A stretch of DNA of 64,000 bases from Micavibrio sp. UBA2638 (lineage in GTDB: Bacteria > Pseudomonadota > Alphaproteobacteria > Micavibrionales > Micavibrionaceae), in contig DENS01000009.1 in NCBI GenBank assembly GCA_002359735.1, positions 62,001-126,000 on the forward strand, in the 5' to 3' direction. A model generated the notes under the pieces. It was not told the origin of the DNA, made no database searches, and saw only the letters and a list, made by a program, of their open reading frames with translations. Both the position numbers and the translations under genes were made by a program. Shown one piece after another: positions 17,456 to 26,294 of this stretch (positions within the stretch are counted from its first letter, which is position 1; every line of letters starts with the position of its first letter).

Positions 17456-18575
17456 ATGAAGGCCGAAACCCAAGCAATTATTGAGGATATTCAAAACGCC
17501 TTGGCATTGCTAAGGAGGCACCTTTGACTGGGATAATGCTGTCCTTAAGTTAGAGGAACTTAACGCTTTATGTGAAGATCCTGATTTATGGAATGATGCC
17601 GAAAAAGCACAAGGCATTATGAAGGAGCGTACGAGGCTTGATAAAAAAATATCCTCTGTACGGGATATTGAGCAAACACTCGAAGATAACATTGGTATGA
17701 TTGAGCTTGCTGAGGCTGAGGGCGACCAAGATGTTATCAAAGAATCTGAAGGCATTTTAAATCATTTGCGTACCAAGGTAGAGCGTCGTCAGCTAGAGAG
17801 CTTGCTGTCCGGTGAGGCTGACGGAAACGATTGTTATCTGCAGATTAACGCAGGCGCCGGCGGTACCGAAGCCCAGGATTGGGCTGATATTTTATTGCGT
17901 ATGTATACGCGCTGGTGTGAGAAGAATGATTTTAAAATCGAGGTTCTTGAGCGAAATGATGGCGAAGAGGCCGGTATAAAATCTATAACGTTGAAGGTCA
18001 GCGGTGAAGATTCTTATGGCTGGCTTAAAACCGAGACGGGTGTACATCGTTTGGTGCGTATATCCCCATTTGATTCCAGCGCACGACGTCATACCAGTTT
18101 TGCATCTGTTTCTGTTTCCCCGGTAATTGATGATTCGATTGAGATTGAAATCGAAGAAAAAGACATAAAAGTTGATACTTACCGCTCTAGCGGGGCAGGC
18201 GGGCAGCACGTGAATACAACGGACTCCGCCGTGCGAATTACGCATATTCCCACCGGCATAGTCGCAGCGTGCCAAAATCAACGCTCGCAACATCAAAACC
18301 GGGCTGCTGCCATGGAGATGTTAAAGGGCAAGATATACGAAATGGAGCTGCGTAAGCGCGAAGATGCCGCCGCAGCGGAACATGGTGAAAAAACAGATAT
18401 TGGGTGGGGACATCAGATCCGTTCATATGTCTTGCACCCCTATCAGATGATTAAAGACCTTCGCACAGGTGTTGAAACAACAGACACTCAGGCGGTTCTG
18501 AATGGTGACCTTGATCAGTTTTTAGAAGCCTCTCTGGCGTTGCAGCTGGATACAAAATCAGGCCGCTCTGAATAA
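17456..18575 (+). CDS. prfB: Peptide chain release factor 2 (programmed +1 frameshift)
   Basis: Terminates translation at UGA and UAA. Expression needs a +1 shift: a 23-codon first frame (17456-17524) ends in CTT followed by in-frame TGA at 17525-17527; skipping T17525 continues as DWDNAVLKLEEL in the second frame to 18575, giving about 372 residues. The second frame holds the SPF recognition tripeptide (LVRISPFDSSARRHTSF) and the GGQ catalytic motif (SSGAGGQHVNTTDSAV). A reading that starts at 17619 would lose the N-terminus and is wrong. It lies five bases after the DJ-1-like gene. Confidence 0.95.
17513..17528 (+). promoter_or_regulatory. Programmed +1 frameshift site of prfB
   Basis: Reads AGGAGG-CAC-CTT-TGA-C: a perfect internal Shine-Dalgarno, three bases, slippery CTT and an in-frame UGA followed by C (a weak stop context). 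The spacing is identical to the classic E. coli prfB site (AGGGGG-TAT-CTT-TGA-C). Low RF2 slows termination and favours slippage, so RF2 autoregulates. Confidence 0.95.
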
Positions 18576-18671
18576 GATCAAACTTACAAAATGCGTTGAA
18601 AGTCTCTGTGACAATCATTATGATTTGATTCCATTTAAATAAGTATTTTGCTCTGAAATGTTTGGTATATT

Positions 18672-20441
18672 ATGAAGAAATTTTTCCTGACTTTGGCCAG
18701 TGTCTCCAGTATCGCTTTGTTCACTTCCTCGGCTGTGGCGGAGGATAGGATCCTTTCTCCTGTTGGGGGGTGGTCTGTTGAAAAACTCAAAGCCGTAAAC
18801 TCTTTGAGTGCATGTTTGATATATAGTGAGTACGAGAATTCCGTTATATTGACCTTGGAAGCGCTTCAATCGCAATTGAGCGCCTTGCGCTTAAACCTTC
18901 CTTCGAGAGCGTTTGAGACTGGCAAAACATACGAAGCGATTATTAACATTACGCCAAATTACAGGGCTGTGAAATCAGCACAAGCCATGTCTGATACGGA
19001 GCTTGTAATTGATGCAGGCAAAGACCCTGATATACTTTGGGCGTTACAGCAGGGCTTTATTCTAAGTATTTCAATTGACGGTAAAAGCTATGGGCTGTCT
19101 TTGAATGGGATATCGGAAGGCGTTCGCCGCTTGTTAACATGCCGTGACACAAATTGGCGGGCTGCCCGTAAGGTATATTCAATTAAGAATGATGATAGTG
19201 CGCCATTATCTAAACAACAGGTCGCCACTGATGAGCCTTTGCAAATTAGTGCTTTTCCGCTCAATCCTGAATTGGAACCACGAAATCAGGCCAGCACTTC
19301 GGGGGCTGTTTCTATGGAAGATACATCCGATAAGAGTAGCATTATTGCTCAGTCATTGCCGGAACCCTTGTTGAATTCGTCAGGTGCGATGTCTGTCTCT
19401 GATCGTGATGAGCCAGAGAATGAAATTGTTGTTGCGACCGAAACGCAAGAGTTTGTTGAGCAAAAAGGGCGCGTTGTGGACTTGGCCAATGCAGATTCCG
19501 CGCAGCCTGTTGTCGAACCTGTAACAACGGTTACCAGAGTTCATATTCCAAAAGTTAAAATTCAACCACGTCATAGTGCTATAATGCCAGATGAGCGTGA
19601 ATTGGTTGATGTGATCGTATCTAAAAAAACCGCAGATGATCTGGTGAAGCCTCCTGCATTTGATGAACCTGTTGTTGTGCAGGATAAGCAAGTGCTTACA
19701 GACAACGTGCGCCTTGAAAAGGATATGGTTGCGCATTCTGATGTGGCTGAGGGAGTGAATCCATCTATCAATAATGCGGATACAATTCGGCTGGCCAGCA
19801 AGAATGAGCATCAGCAAGAAATTCTTTTAGAAGACACGAAAGTACCGGAGCGTAATGAAAATGCTATCTTATCGCAGGCGCCAAATCGTGTGAATACGCG
19901 CCCTGTTATTATTCCACGCGTTCCTGAAGCAGATCTTCCCAGCCGTTTTGATATTACCAACACAAATGTTCAAGCGATGTCTGATGACGCAAAGAGCGCA
20001 GAAACGTTTACCAGCGAGATTCGGGCGGTTTCCAATGCCGATCTGGAGCGTCAGCTAAAGGAGGCGAGCCCTAAGGAACAGCAACCTTCACAGGCAGGAG
20101 CTTTGACGCCGCCTGCACCGCATTTTGAGCAACAGGGACCGGAAGTAAGACCATCCGTGAGCATTGATTTGGCACGATGGCACGCAGATAAGGGTGATGA
20201 TTTGCGAGAGACGATTGCGAACTGGTCATTAAAAGAGGGGGTTGAACTGATTTGGGATAGTGACCAGCAGTTTTCGCTACTTGACGCGGTGCATATGGAT
20301 TCGAGCTATGAAAAAGTAATTGCCCATATCCTTAACGAGTATATGATTGCGCCGGACCTTTCCTTTAGGCCTGTAGGTCAACTTTATGTCGACCCACAAA
20401 CCGGAAGTAAGGTTTTGATTATTCAGGCCGATCAAGGTTAA
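18672..20441 (+). CDS. Exported protein with TcpQ-like C-terminal domain; partner of the coiled-coil protein downstream
   Basis: Signal peptide with cleavage expected after Ala23 (AVA-ED). Residues 30-165 form a domain (GGWSVEKL start, Cys48, FETGKTYEAIINI, GKSYGLSLNGI, Cys157) that recurs at the N-terminus of the next gene, with both cysteines at matching positions. Residues 165-490 are a low-complexity, acidic linker. Residues 494-589 (RWHADKGDDLRETIANWS, GVELIWDSD, VDPQTGSKVLIIQ) resemble the TcpQ domain found in pilus and secretion proteins, which helps outer-membrane secretin function. The combination is new to me; a periplasmic envelope role is likely. The TcpQ call is by pattern only. 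Confidence 0.75.
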   Translation: MKKFFLTLASVSSIALFTSSAVAEDRILSPVGGWSVEKLKAVNSLSACLIYSEYENSVILTLEALQSQLSALRLNLPSRAFETGKTYEAIINITPNYRAVKSAQAMSDTELVIDAGKDPDILWALQQGFILSISIDGKSYGLSLNGISEGVRRLLTCRDTNWRAARKVYSIKNDDSAPLSKQQVATDEPLQISAFPLNPELEPRNQASTSGAVSMEDTSDKSSIIAQSLPEPLLNSSGAMSVSDRDEPENEIVVATETQEFVEQKGRVVDLANADSAQPVVEPVTTVTRVHIPKVKIQPRHSAIMPDERELVDVIVSKKTADDLVKPPAFDEPVVVQDKQVLTDNVRLEKDMVAHSDVAEGVNPSINNADTIRLASKNEHQQEILLEDTKVPERNENAILSQAPNRVNTRPVIIPRVPEADLPSRFDITNTNVQAMSDDAKSAETFTSEIRAVSNADLERQLKEASPKEQQPSQAGALTPPAPHFEQQGPEVRPSVSIDLARWHADKGDDLRETIANWSLKEGVELIWDSDQQFSLLDAVHMDSSYEKVIAHILNEYMIAPDLSFRPVGQLYVDPQTGSKVLIIQADQG

Positions 20442-20628
20442 ATAATTAACCTTTTCTTTTGCGGATACTTATCCACAGAACGAGTTGAATAACTATATAT
20501 GCATATTGGTTTTTGATGCTTACCTCTATATTGTCATAGATGGGAGCTGCGGATTTTGACACAATAAGCATGACTTTTGCGTGTCTTTTATAGTCCGGCT
20601 AATCCCCAACAGAATTTGGAGAGTAATA

Positions 20629-23600
20629 ATGCGTATTAAGTCTTTGGCCCTTGCCACAACCCTATCATTGCTTAGCTCTACTACGCTGGTTGGTACGTCT
20701 CACGCGCAAAAAGGTGTGACGTTACAACCGCAAAGCAATTGGGCTGTAAAACGTGTTAATGATGAAACGCCAGATGCGTATTGCGCACTTGCACGCCGCT
20801 TTAAGCAGAATCTGATTTTAACTTTGGCAAAAAATGACAAACACGAAATTTCATTTGCGTTTGATTTCGCGCGCGGCGATTTTGATACAAGTAAGCGATA
20901 TGACATTACTCTTGATCCCGGGGCGGGGCAGCAACGTCAATTTAAAGTAAGCCCTGCTGGTTCAGGTAAAGCATTTGTTGTGCGTGTTGGCCGTGACCAG
21001 AAATTTATGTCAGCGCTTTCCAGCACAGGGTATTTGCGTGTTGTTCTTGGTGGTGAGAGTTATAACTTTAATCTTGCAGATATTGACGTTGGGCAGGAAC
21101 AGCTCGATGCCTGTCTGTATTCTGGTGTGACACCGGCAGCCGGCGGTGCAATGGCGGAGGGGAAGCCTAGCTATAGCCAGATTGCCGATTTGCGAGACGA
21201 AAAAAATGCCCTGCAACAGCGTTTAAAGAAACTGGAGCAAGAAAATGACCAGCTGCGCTTACAGGCCGCGAATGTAATTGCGCCGCGTTCTGGTGCATCA
21301 GACACGCCGTTGCCATCGGCATTACATGTCACGAAGTCATCCGAAGTCGATGGATTGATGCAGCAAATCTCGTCTTTAAAAGCAGAGAATGCAGAACTTA
21401 AGAAATTGGCTAACGCAGTAAAAGATAATGTTCTGCCGCAGACTACAGATGTTTCGGTTATCGAATTGGCGCGCGAGAATCAACGCTTGCAGGCATTGTT
21501 GGCGGAGCAAGGCAGTTCTGATGACTATAAAGCGAAAATTTCACAGCTTACGAATAGAATTTCCGAGCTTGAGTCTGAAAATATGACCCTCGCCACCAGA
21601 CAAGAGAGAAATACTTTTTCTGATGAGGATAAAAAGGATCTGGAACGTCAAATCGTTGCTCTGCGTAGTGAAAACAAGGCTTTAAGAAGCAGTATTGAAC
21701 GTGAAGGGGCCGCTAGCAATGCTGATTTTTCGGCTCTGCGTCATGATCTTGCTGATTTGGAGCGCAAGAACAAGAGCTTACAGGATAAAATAGCGGAATT
21801 GGCAGAAGAAAAATCTCGTGTAACAAGCCAGCTTGCTTTCTATGAGGATGAGAATTCTTCGTTGCGTCAGGCAAAGTCTGATGCAGAAGTTGACATAGAT
21901 TTATTGGCTCAGTTACGTCAAGAAATTCGTAATATTGAGTCTAATAATGCCAAAGCTCTGGCTGAGAAAGAGGCGCAAATTGTAACTTTGGAATCGGATT
22001 TACATGCCCTGAAAGATGCGCAGTCCAAAGCCGTGCAAGCTGCCCAAGCTGAACAAGGCGAAGCGGAAAAAGTTTTTAAAACGCAAATAAAGGCGCTTGG
22101 CGTTAAAAATGAGGCGTTGAAAGCGGAGCTGGTTAAACTGTCTAAAGATCAGTCTATGTTGGATGCCTTGAAAACTGACGTGGAGAGTTTAACGGAAGAA
22201 AGGCAGCGCCTGCAAGATGATTTGAAGCGTGCTCAGGATACTATTGCAGCGTTGCAAAGTGAGGTGGAGCAGGAAAAAGGCGCATACCGTGATAAGCAAG
22301 AGGATGTTTTGACCCTGGGCTTGCAGGTGGATACTTTAAAGGCCGACATTGCAAAACTTGAAAATACTGTGTCGGATTTGAATTCAAAGAATGCCGCGTT
22401 GCAGACACAAATTGATGAAACGGGTCAGGCGGACGAGATAGCCAATGCGCGTATCGAGACCCTAAAAAGTGACCTTGCTGATTTAAGACATGAAAATGAT
22501 CGGTTGAAAATATCCCTATCCGAAAAAGATAAGTCAGGGAATGCGGCCGGGCAGCGTATTGAAAAACTATTGCAGGAGAATGAGGCTCTGCGTTTACAGC
22601 TTGAACAAAAACAAGCCAATAAAGTTGAAGCCATGGCTGCACTAGAACAAAAAGTGATCCGCTTGCAATCGGAAAATGAAACTCTACGCAGTCAGTCAAA
22701 AGAAAAAATCGACAATCTTGAGGAAGAGCTGTCTTCTTTACAGGGGGATTTAGCAAATGCGCAGAAGGTACGCAATGCTGAGCTGGCTAGTCTGCGGGCG
22801 AAGCTAGATCAGGCTGGTGGGAATGCTCAGACCTCAGCGCAAGAGATATCTCAGTTACAAGACAAGTTGAGTGTATTGCAAAGTGAAAATAAAGATTTGC
22901 GTTTGGCTTTATCGAACGCCGAAGATTTTAATTCTGAGTTGCAGCAATACTGGTCGGAAACTGCTGAGGCATATAACGCATTAAAAGTGAAAGAAGACGC
23001 TATTGACCTGGCTAATGCTGACATTTCCGGAAAGGCCAAGGAATTAAAGGGCGGTGAGCAGGCAGCCAGAATAGCGTCGTTGCAAGAAAAGAACAAAGAC
23101 CTTGCAGCACATTTGGAAGCACAAAGCCGTGAGTATTTGGCGCTTGTTCGTGATATGGAGAATTTAAAGTTGCAGGCCCGAACTGCTTCGTCTCAAAACG
23201 TTTCAGTCAATGAGGCCGAGGTCAATGCGTTACGGGCAAATAACCGCAATCTTAAAGGGGAATTGGAAGCCCTACGTCAGAAGCTATCCAACCCTGAGCC
23301 TGCAGCTGCGCGGGTGTCCTCTGTCGCTGATCCAGTAGAACATAATACAAATGTGGCGAGTGTTTCTGCGCCTATAGATCAGGATATGAAACAGAAAATG
23401 ATGCAAAATGAACGTGAGGAAATTACACAACTTGCGTCTATTGAGCCCGCCGCTGGTGTTGATGCCAAGGTGCCTCAACAAAAAGGTCGTGATGCTGATA
23501 TTTCTGCCAACGGCCAGATTGGGAACACGCAAGCCGATCTGGCTGCACGTGCAGACGCGGCCCGTGATAATACCTTACGCAATGTTATTGACGAAATGGA

Positions 23601-24291
23601 AATGGGGGATGAAAACCTAAGTGAAGCGCAGAAGCTGGAGCGGTCTTTAAAGCGTGAGATTCAGCGGACTGCGGCGCCGCTCTCTGATGATATTGAAATA
23701 TCTAAGGAGCAGCTTGCTGCCCCTTCCAATGATTTTGACCATAAACAAGTTGTTGTAGACGCACCAAATTCGGATGATATACAGTATTCCGAAGCAGCCA
23801 TCAGTCAATTGAATGATCATGATGCGCAGCATTCAGGGGGCTTTGTGCCGGGGATTAATGTTGCGGATATATTGATTTCGGCTGGAATTGAATTGGCTGA
23901 AGATGTTTCATTGGTTGCAGCTGGATCAGGACCTGATCGCGTTGCCTATCAATGGCGCAGTGTGAATGATTTATATGGTTCTGCGCATCAAAAGCCGCTG
24001 GCAAATATAAATGATTTTGATAATTATGTCCGTGATTATCTAACTATGACCGAGGAGCGCTGCGGCGGAGATTTTGCCATTATTCCGTCTTCAACAGAGC
24101 AGGTTAATCAGACAAGAATTGATAGTTATGAGATTGCGTGTATTGGCGCTGGTATTGATTCTTCTGCGTCGGTTGTGTTCTTCAATGCAGGGGGTACTTT
24201 TACGATTCTTGCGCATGAGGCCCCAAGTGAGGGTATGGAAACAGCGATGGACGCTCGCGATAAAATTGTATCCTTAGTGGAGAAGTCCTAG
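20629..24291 (+). CDS. Giant exported coiled-coil protein (1220 residues)
   Basis: Signal peptide ending SHA-QK (cleavage after Ala26), then an N-terminal domain (28-165; SNWAVKRV, Cys52, FDTSKRYDITLDP, GESYNFNLADI, Cys162) that matches the domain of the preceding gene. Residues 181-880 are an almost unbroken heptad-rich coiled coil (repeats like LEQENDQLRLQ and LRSENKALRSS), roughly 100 nm if extended. A disordered acidic stretch leads to a compact C-terminal domain at about 1070-1220 (GGFVPGINVADILISAGIEL, EERCGGDFAIIP, ending IVSLVEKS). I chose the ATG at 20629 because GGAGAG precedes it and the signal peptide starts there; the frame opens earlier at 20581. It might span the periplasm or act as a structural filament. 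Confidence 0.75.
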   Translation: MRIKSLALATTLSLLSSTTLVGTSHAQKGVTLQPQSNWAVKRVNDETPDAYCALARRFKQNLILTLAKNDKHEISFAFDFARGDFDTSKRYDITLDPGAGQQRQFKVSPAGSGKAFVVRVGRDQKFMSALSSTGYLRVVLGGESYNFNLADIDVGQEQLDACLYSGVTPAAGGAMAEGKPSYSQIADLRDEKNALQQRLKKLEQENDQLRLQAANVIAPRSGASDTPLPSALHVTKSSEVDGLMQQISSLKAENAELKKLANAVKDNVLPQTTDVSVIELARENQRLQALLAEQGSSDDYKAKISQLTNRISELESENMTLATRQERNTFSDEDKKDLERQIVALRSENKALRSSIEREGAASNADFSALRHDLADLERKNKSLQDKIAELAEEKSRVTSQLAFYEDENSSLRQAKSDAEVDIDLLAQLRQEIRNIESNNAKALAEKEAQIVTLESDLHALKDAQSKAVQAAQAEQGEAEKVFKTQIKALGVKNEALKAELVKLSKDQSMLDALKTDVESLTEERQRLQDDLKRAQDTIAALQSEVEQEKGAYRDKQEDVLTLGLQVDTLKADIAKLENTVSDLNSKNAALQTQIDETGQADEIANARIETLKSDLADLRHENDRLKISLSEKDKSGNAAGQRIEKLLQENEALRLQLEQKQANKVEAMAALEQKVIRLQSENETLRSQSKEKIDNLEEELSSLQGDLANAQKVRNAELASLRAKLDQAGGNAQTSAQEISQLQDKLSVLQSENKDLRLALSNAEDFNSELQQYWSETAEAYNALKVKEDAIDLANADISGKAKELKGGEQAARIASLQEKNKDLAAHLEAQSREYLALVRDMENLKLQARTASSQNVSVNEAEVNALRANNRNLKGELEALRQKLSNPEPAAARVSSVADPVEHNTNVASVSAPIDQDMKQKMMQNEREEITQLASIEPAAGVDAKVPQQKGRDADISANGQIGNTQADLAARADAARDNTLRNVIDEMEMGDENLSEAQKLERSLKREIQRTAAPLSDDIEISKEQLAAPSNDFDHKQVVVDAPNSDDIQYSEAAISQLNDHDAQHSGGFVPGINVADILISAGIELAEDVSLVAAGSGPDRVAYQWRSVNDLYGSAHQKPLANINDFDNYVRDYLTMTEERCGGDFAIIPSSTEQVNQTRIDSYEIACIGAGIDSSASVVFFNAGGTFTILAHEAPSEGMETAMDARDKIVSLVEKS

Positions 24292-24326
24292 CCCAGCTTT
24301 TTTTAATTCTTTAAACTGAAATTTAA

Positions 24327-24357
24327 AAAAACCGGCTTCATAACGAGGCCGGTTTTT
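24327..24357. terminator. Bidirectional terminator between the coiled-coil gene and phaR
   Basis: Ten-base inverted repeat AAAAACCGGC at 24327-24336 and GCCGGTTTTT at 24348-24357, loop of 11 bases, with T runs on either strand. It serves the convergent coiled-coil gene (plus) and phaR (minus). Confidence 0.85.
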
Positions 24358-24383
24358 ATTTTATGCGGGGCAACAGGAGGAAG

Positions 24384-24983
24384 CTATGCGCTTAGCTTGT
24401 CGAGCTCCTTCTGCAGTTCCTCTATATTTTTTTTGATCTCTTTTGCACGTTCTTCTTTGTCGCTATCGGACCCTCCTGTTGCGGCAAATGGCGTAAACAT
24501 TTTCATCGTACGCTGGAACATGTCTATGTTATGTTTGTTGAGCTCCTCCAAAGATGCGGGCATTTTGGGAAATACGCCCATTGAGTTCATCGGGGTCATA
24601 GTATTCATGCCTTCAATTGATTTATTTATGTTATCACGGAGTTGCTCCTGATTTTTGGCAAGGATATCCAGTGTATGCTCCAAATAATTCGGAACAACGC
24701 TTTGTATGTTGTCGCCGTAAAAACCGATGAGTTGGCGAAGAAAGTTAGTCGGCAATAGGTTTTGACCTCGAGATTCTTGCTCCACAATGATTTGTGTAAG
24801 AACCGATCGTGTCAGATCTTCCCCAGATTTTGCATCTTGTACAACGAAGTCATGACCTTCTTGTACCATCTCACACAGATCATCTAAAGTGACATAGCTG
24901 CTTCTACCAGTATCATAAAGTCGGCGGTTCGCGTATTTTTTGATGATCGTTGGCTCACCTGGGCCGCGTCTGGTTCTTCCCAT
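24384..24983 (-). CDS. phaR: Polyhydroxyalkanoate synthesis repressor PhaR
   Basis: Starts with the PHB/PHA accumulation regulator DNA-binding domain (TIIKKYANRRLYDTGRSSYV, LDDLCEMVQEGHDFVVQDA, SGEDLTRSVLTQIIVEQE), followed by the accumulation domain (LPTNFLRQLIGFYGDNIQ, LEHTLDILAKNQEQLR) and an acidic/basic helical tail. 199 residues is typical. PhaR represses phasin and its own gene and is released when it binds growing PHA granules. It is divergent from phaC across 133 bases that contain several TGC/GCA motifs, possible operator half-sites. Confidence 0.95.
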   Translation of the reverse strand: MGRTRRGPGEPTIIKKYANRRLYDTGRSSYVTLDDLCEMVQEGHDFVVQDAKSGEDLTRSVLTQIIVEQESRGQNLLPTNFLRQLIGFYGDNIQSVVPNYLEHTLDILAKNQEQLRDNINKSIEGMNTMTPMNSMGVFPKMPASLEELNKHNIDMFQRTMKMFTPFAATGGSDSDKEERAKEIKKNIEELQKELDKLSA

Positions 24984-25116
24984 TTTTGCTGCACCTTTTC
25001 TTTTCTAATGTTGCATGATTAATTCGCATTATATGCACAATCGGCTACAGGTCAAAATATTTATAGTGTATTTTGGTCTTGCTCTGATTATGGTGGGCTG
25101 AGATTTTTGAGGTAAA

Positions 25117-26217
25117 ATGCGGGACGGACCAAAGCTATTATCGATGCATTTAGGCATGACCGGCGCTTGCTTGCAAGGTCAGGAAGAGGCTGTTCGCGTT
25201 CTCACGGAAATGGTTCGCGGCATTCAGTTATATCAAAAATCTAAATATAATCCTGAGCGTTCCCCGCGGGATTTAATTTGGCAAGAGGGGGAAAGCCGTC
25301 TGTATAGAATTAGAGGGCCGGAAGGCACAGACGCGGAGGAGAACCCGGTCTGTGTTTTAATTCCGTCTTTAATCAATGGGTCTTCTATTTTGGACCTTTG
25401 TGCGGAACGAAGTCTGGCATCTTGGCTCAGTGAGCAGGGGCTCAATGTATATTTGTTTGATTGGGGGGACCTGATGAAAGAGGCAAATGACATTACAATT
25501 GAAACCCTTGTATGTGATCGTATGGTTCACGCTATTAAGCGTCTAAAGTCGGTTTCGCGCCTTAAAAACAGCACGATACATGGTCTTGGCTATTGTATGG
25601 GCGGAGCCTTATCGCTTGGTGCCCTGTCTCATGAACCGGATCTTTTTAATTCAATGACTTTATTGGCTACGCCGTGGGACTTTTACGCGGGACAAAAGAC
25701 GTTATTGCATCATGTTCAATTCTGGGCCCCGTCTGCTCTGTCCGCAATTGAGAATAAAAAATATTTGAGCGCGGATCAGTTGCAGTCACTTTTTGCAGGT
25801 GTTGACCCGATGCTGGCGCAAAAAAAATTTTCGCGTTTTTCAAAAATGGACATGGATTCCGAAAGTGCTCGAATTTTTGTTGCGGTTGAGGACTGGATTA
25901 ATGATGGAAAAGATCTACCGCTTAATATCGCAAAAGAATGCATTTCAGATTGGTTTATTTCAAATGCACCCTATGCAGGGAAATGGTTTCTAAAGGGAAA
26001 AGCTGTTGACCCTTCGACAATGAATATTCCAGTTCACATAGTGGCGTCACCTAAGGATCAGTTGGTTGAATATGACGCTGCGCTTAGCATTAAAGAGGCA
26101 CTGCCTGAGGCAGATGTGACGCTTCCGTCTTGTGGTCATATTGGCATGATTGCGGGAAAAGACAGCATTGAACAGGTCTGGCAACCGATGGCAAAGTGGA
26201 TGAAAAAACATTCCTGA
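25117..26217 (+). CDS. phaC: PhaC-like poly(3-hydroxyalkanoate) synthase, short form
   Basis: An alpha/beta hydrolase of 366 residues with the PHA synthase lipase-like box: GLGYCMGG with Cys160 as nucleophile, Asp314 in ASPKDQLV and His341 in SCGHIGMI complete the triad. PSLINGSSILDL, LNVYLFDWGDL and LATPWDFY agree with PhaC. It is much shorter than class I synthases (about 560-600 residues) and close to the class III/IV PhaC length, yet no PhaE or class IV PhaR subunit gene is adjacent. A TGAGG site precedes the ATG. The downstream phaA and phaB fix its role in polymerising hydroxybutyryl-CoA. Confidence 0.85.
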   Translation: MRDGPKLLSMHLGMTGACLQGQEEAVRVLTEMVRGIQLYQKSKYNPERSPRDLIWQEGESRLYRIRGPEGTDAEENPVCVLIPSLINGSSILDLCAERSLASWLSEQGLNVYLFDWGDLMKEANDITIETLVCDRMVHAIKRLKSVSRLKNSTIHGLGYCMGGALSLGALSHEPDLFNSMTLLATPWDFYAGQKTLLHHVQFWAPSALSAIENKKYLSADQLQSLFAGVDPMLAQKKFSRFSKMDMDSESARIFVAVEDWINDGKDLPLNIAKECISDWFISNAPYAGKWFLKGKAVDPSTMNIPVHIVASPKDQLVEYDAALSIKEALPEADVTLPSCGHIGMIAGKDSIEQVWQPMAKWMKKHS

Positions 26218-26294
26218 TCAAATGAATGGCGCTTTTAAAAGCTAGCCTGGCTTGCTAAGGTACATTCGTTATATTTTTAAGAAAGGATATCGTA

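Noticed and set aside
17619..18575. prfB read as starting at an internal methionine
   Set aside because: The first 23 codons and the frameshift site upstream give the full N-terminus of RF2.
20469..20477. Perfect DnaA box TTATCCACA upstream of the coiled-coil gene
   Set aside because: A single box; another identical one lies inside nadX at 45395-45403, and roughly this many are expected by chance. No origin features.
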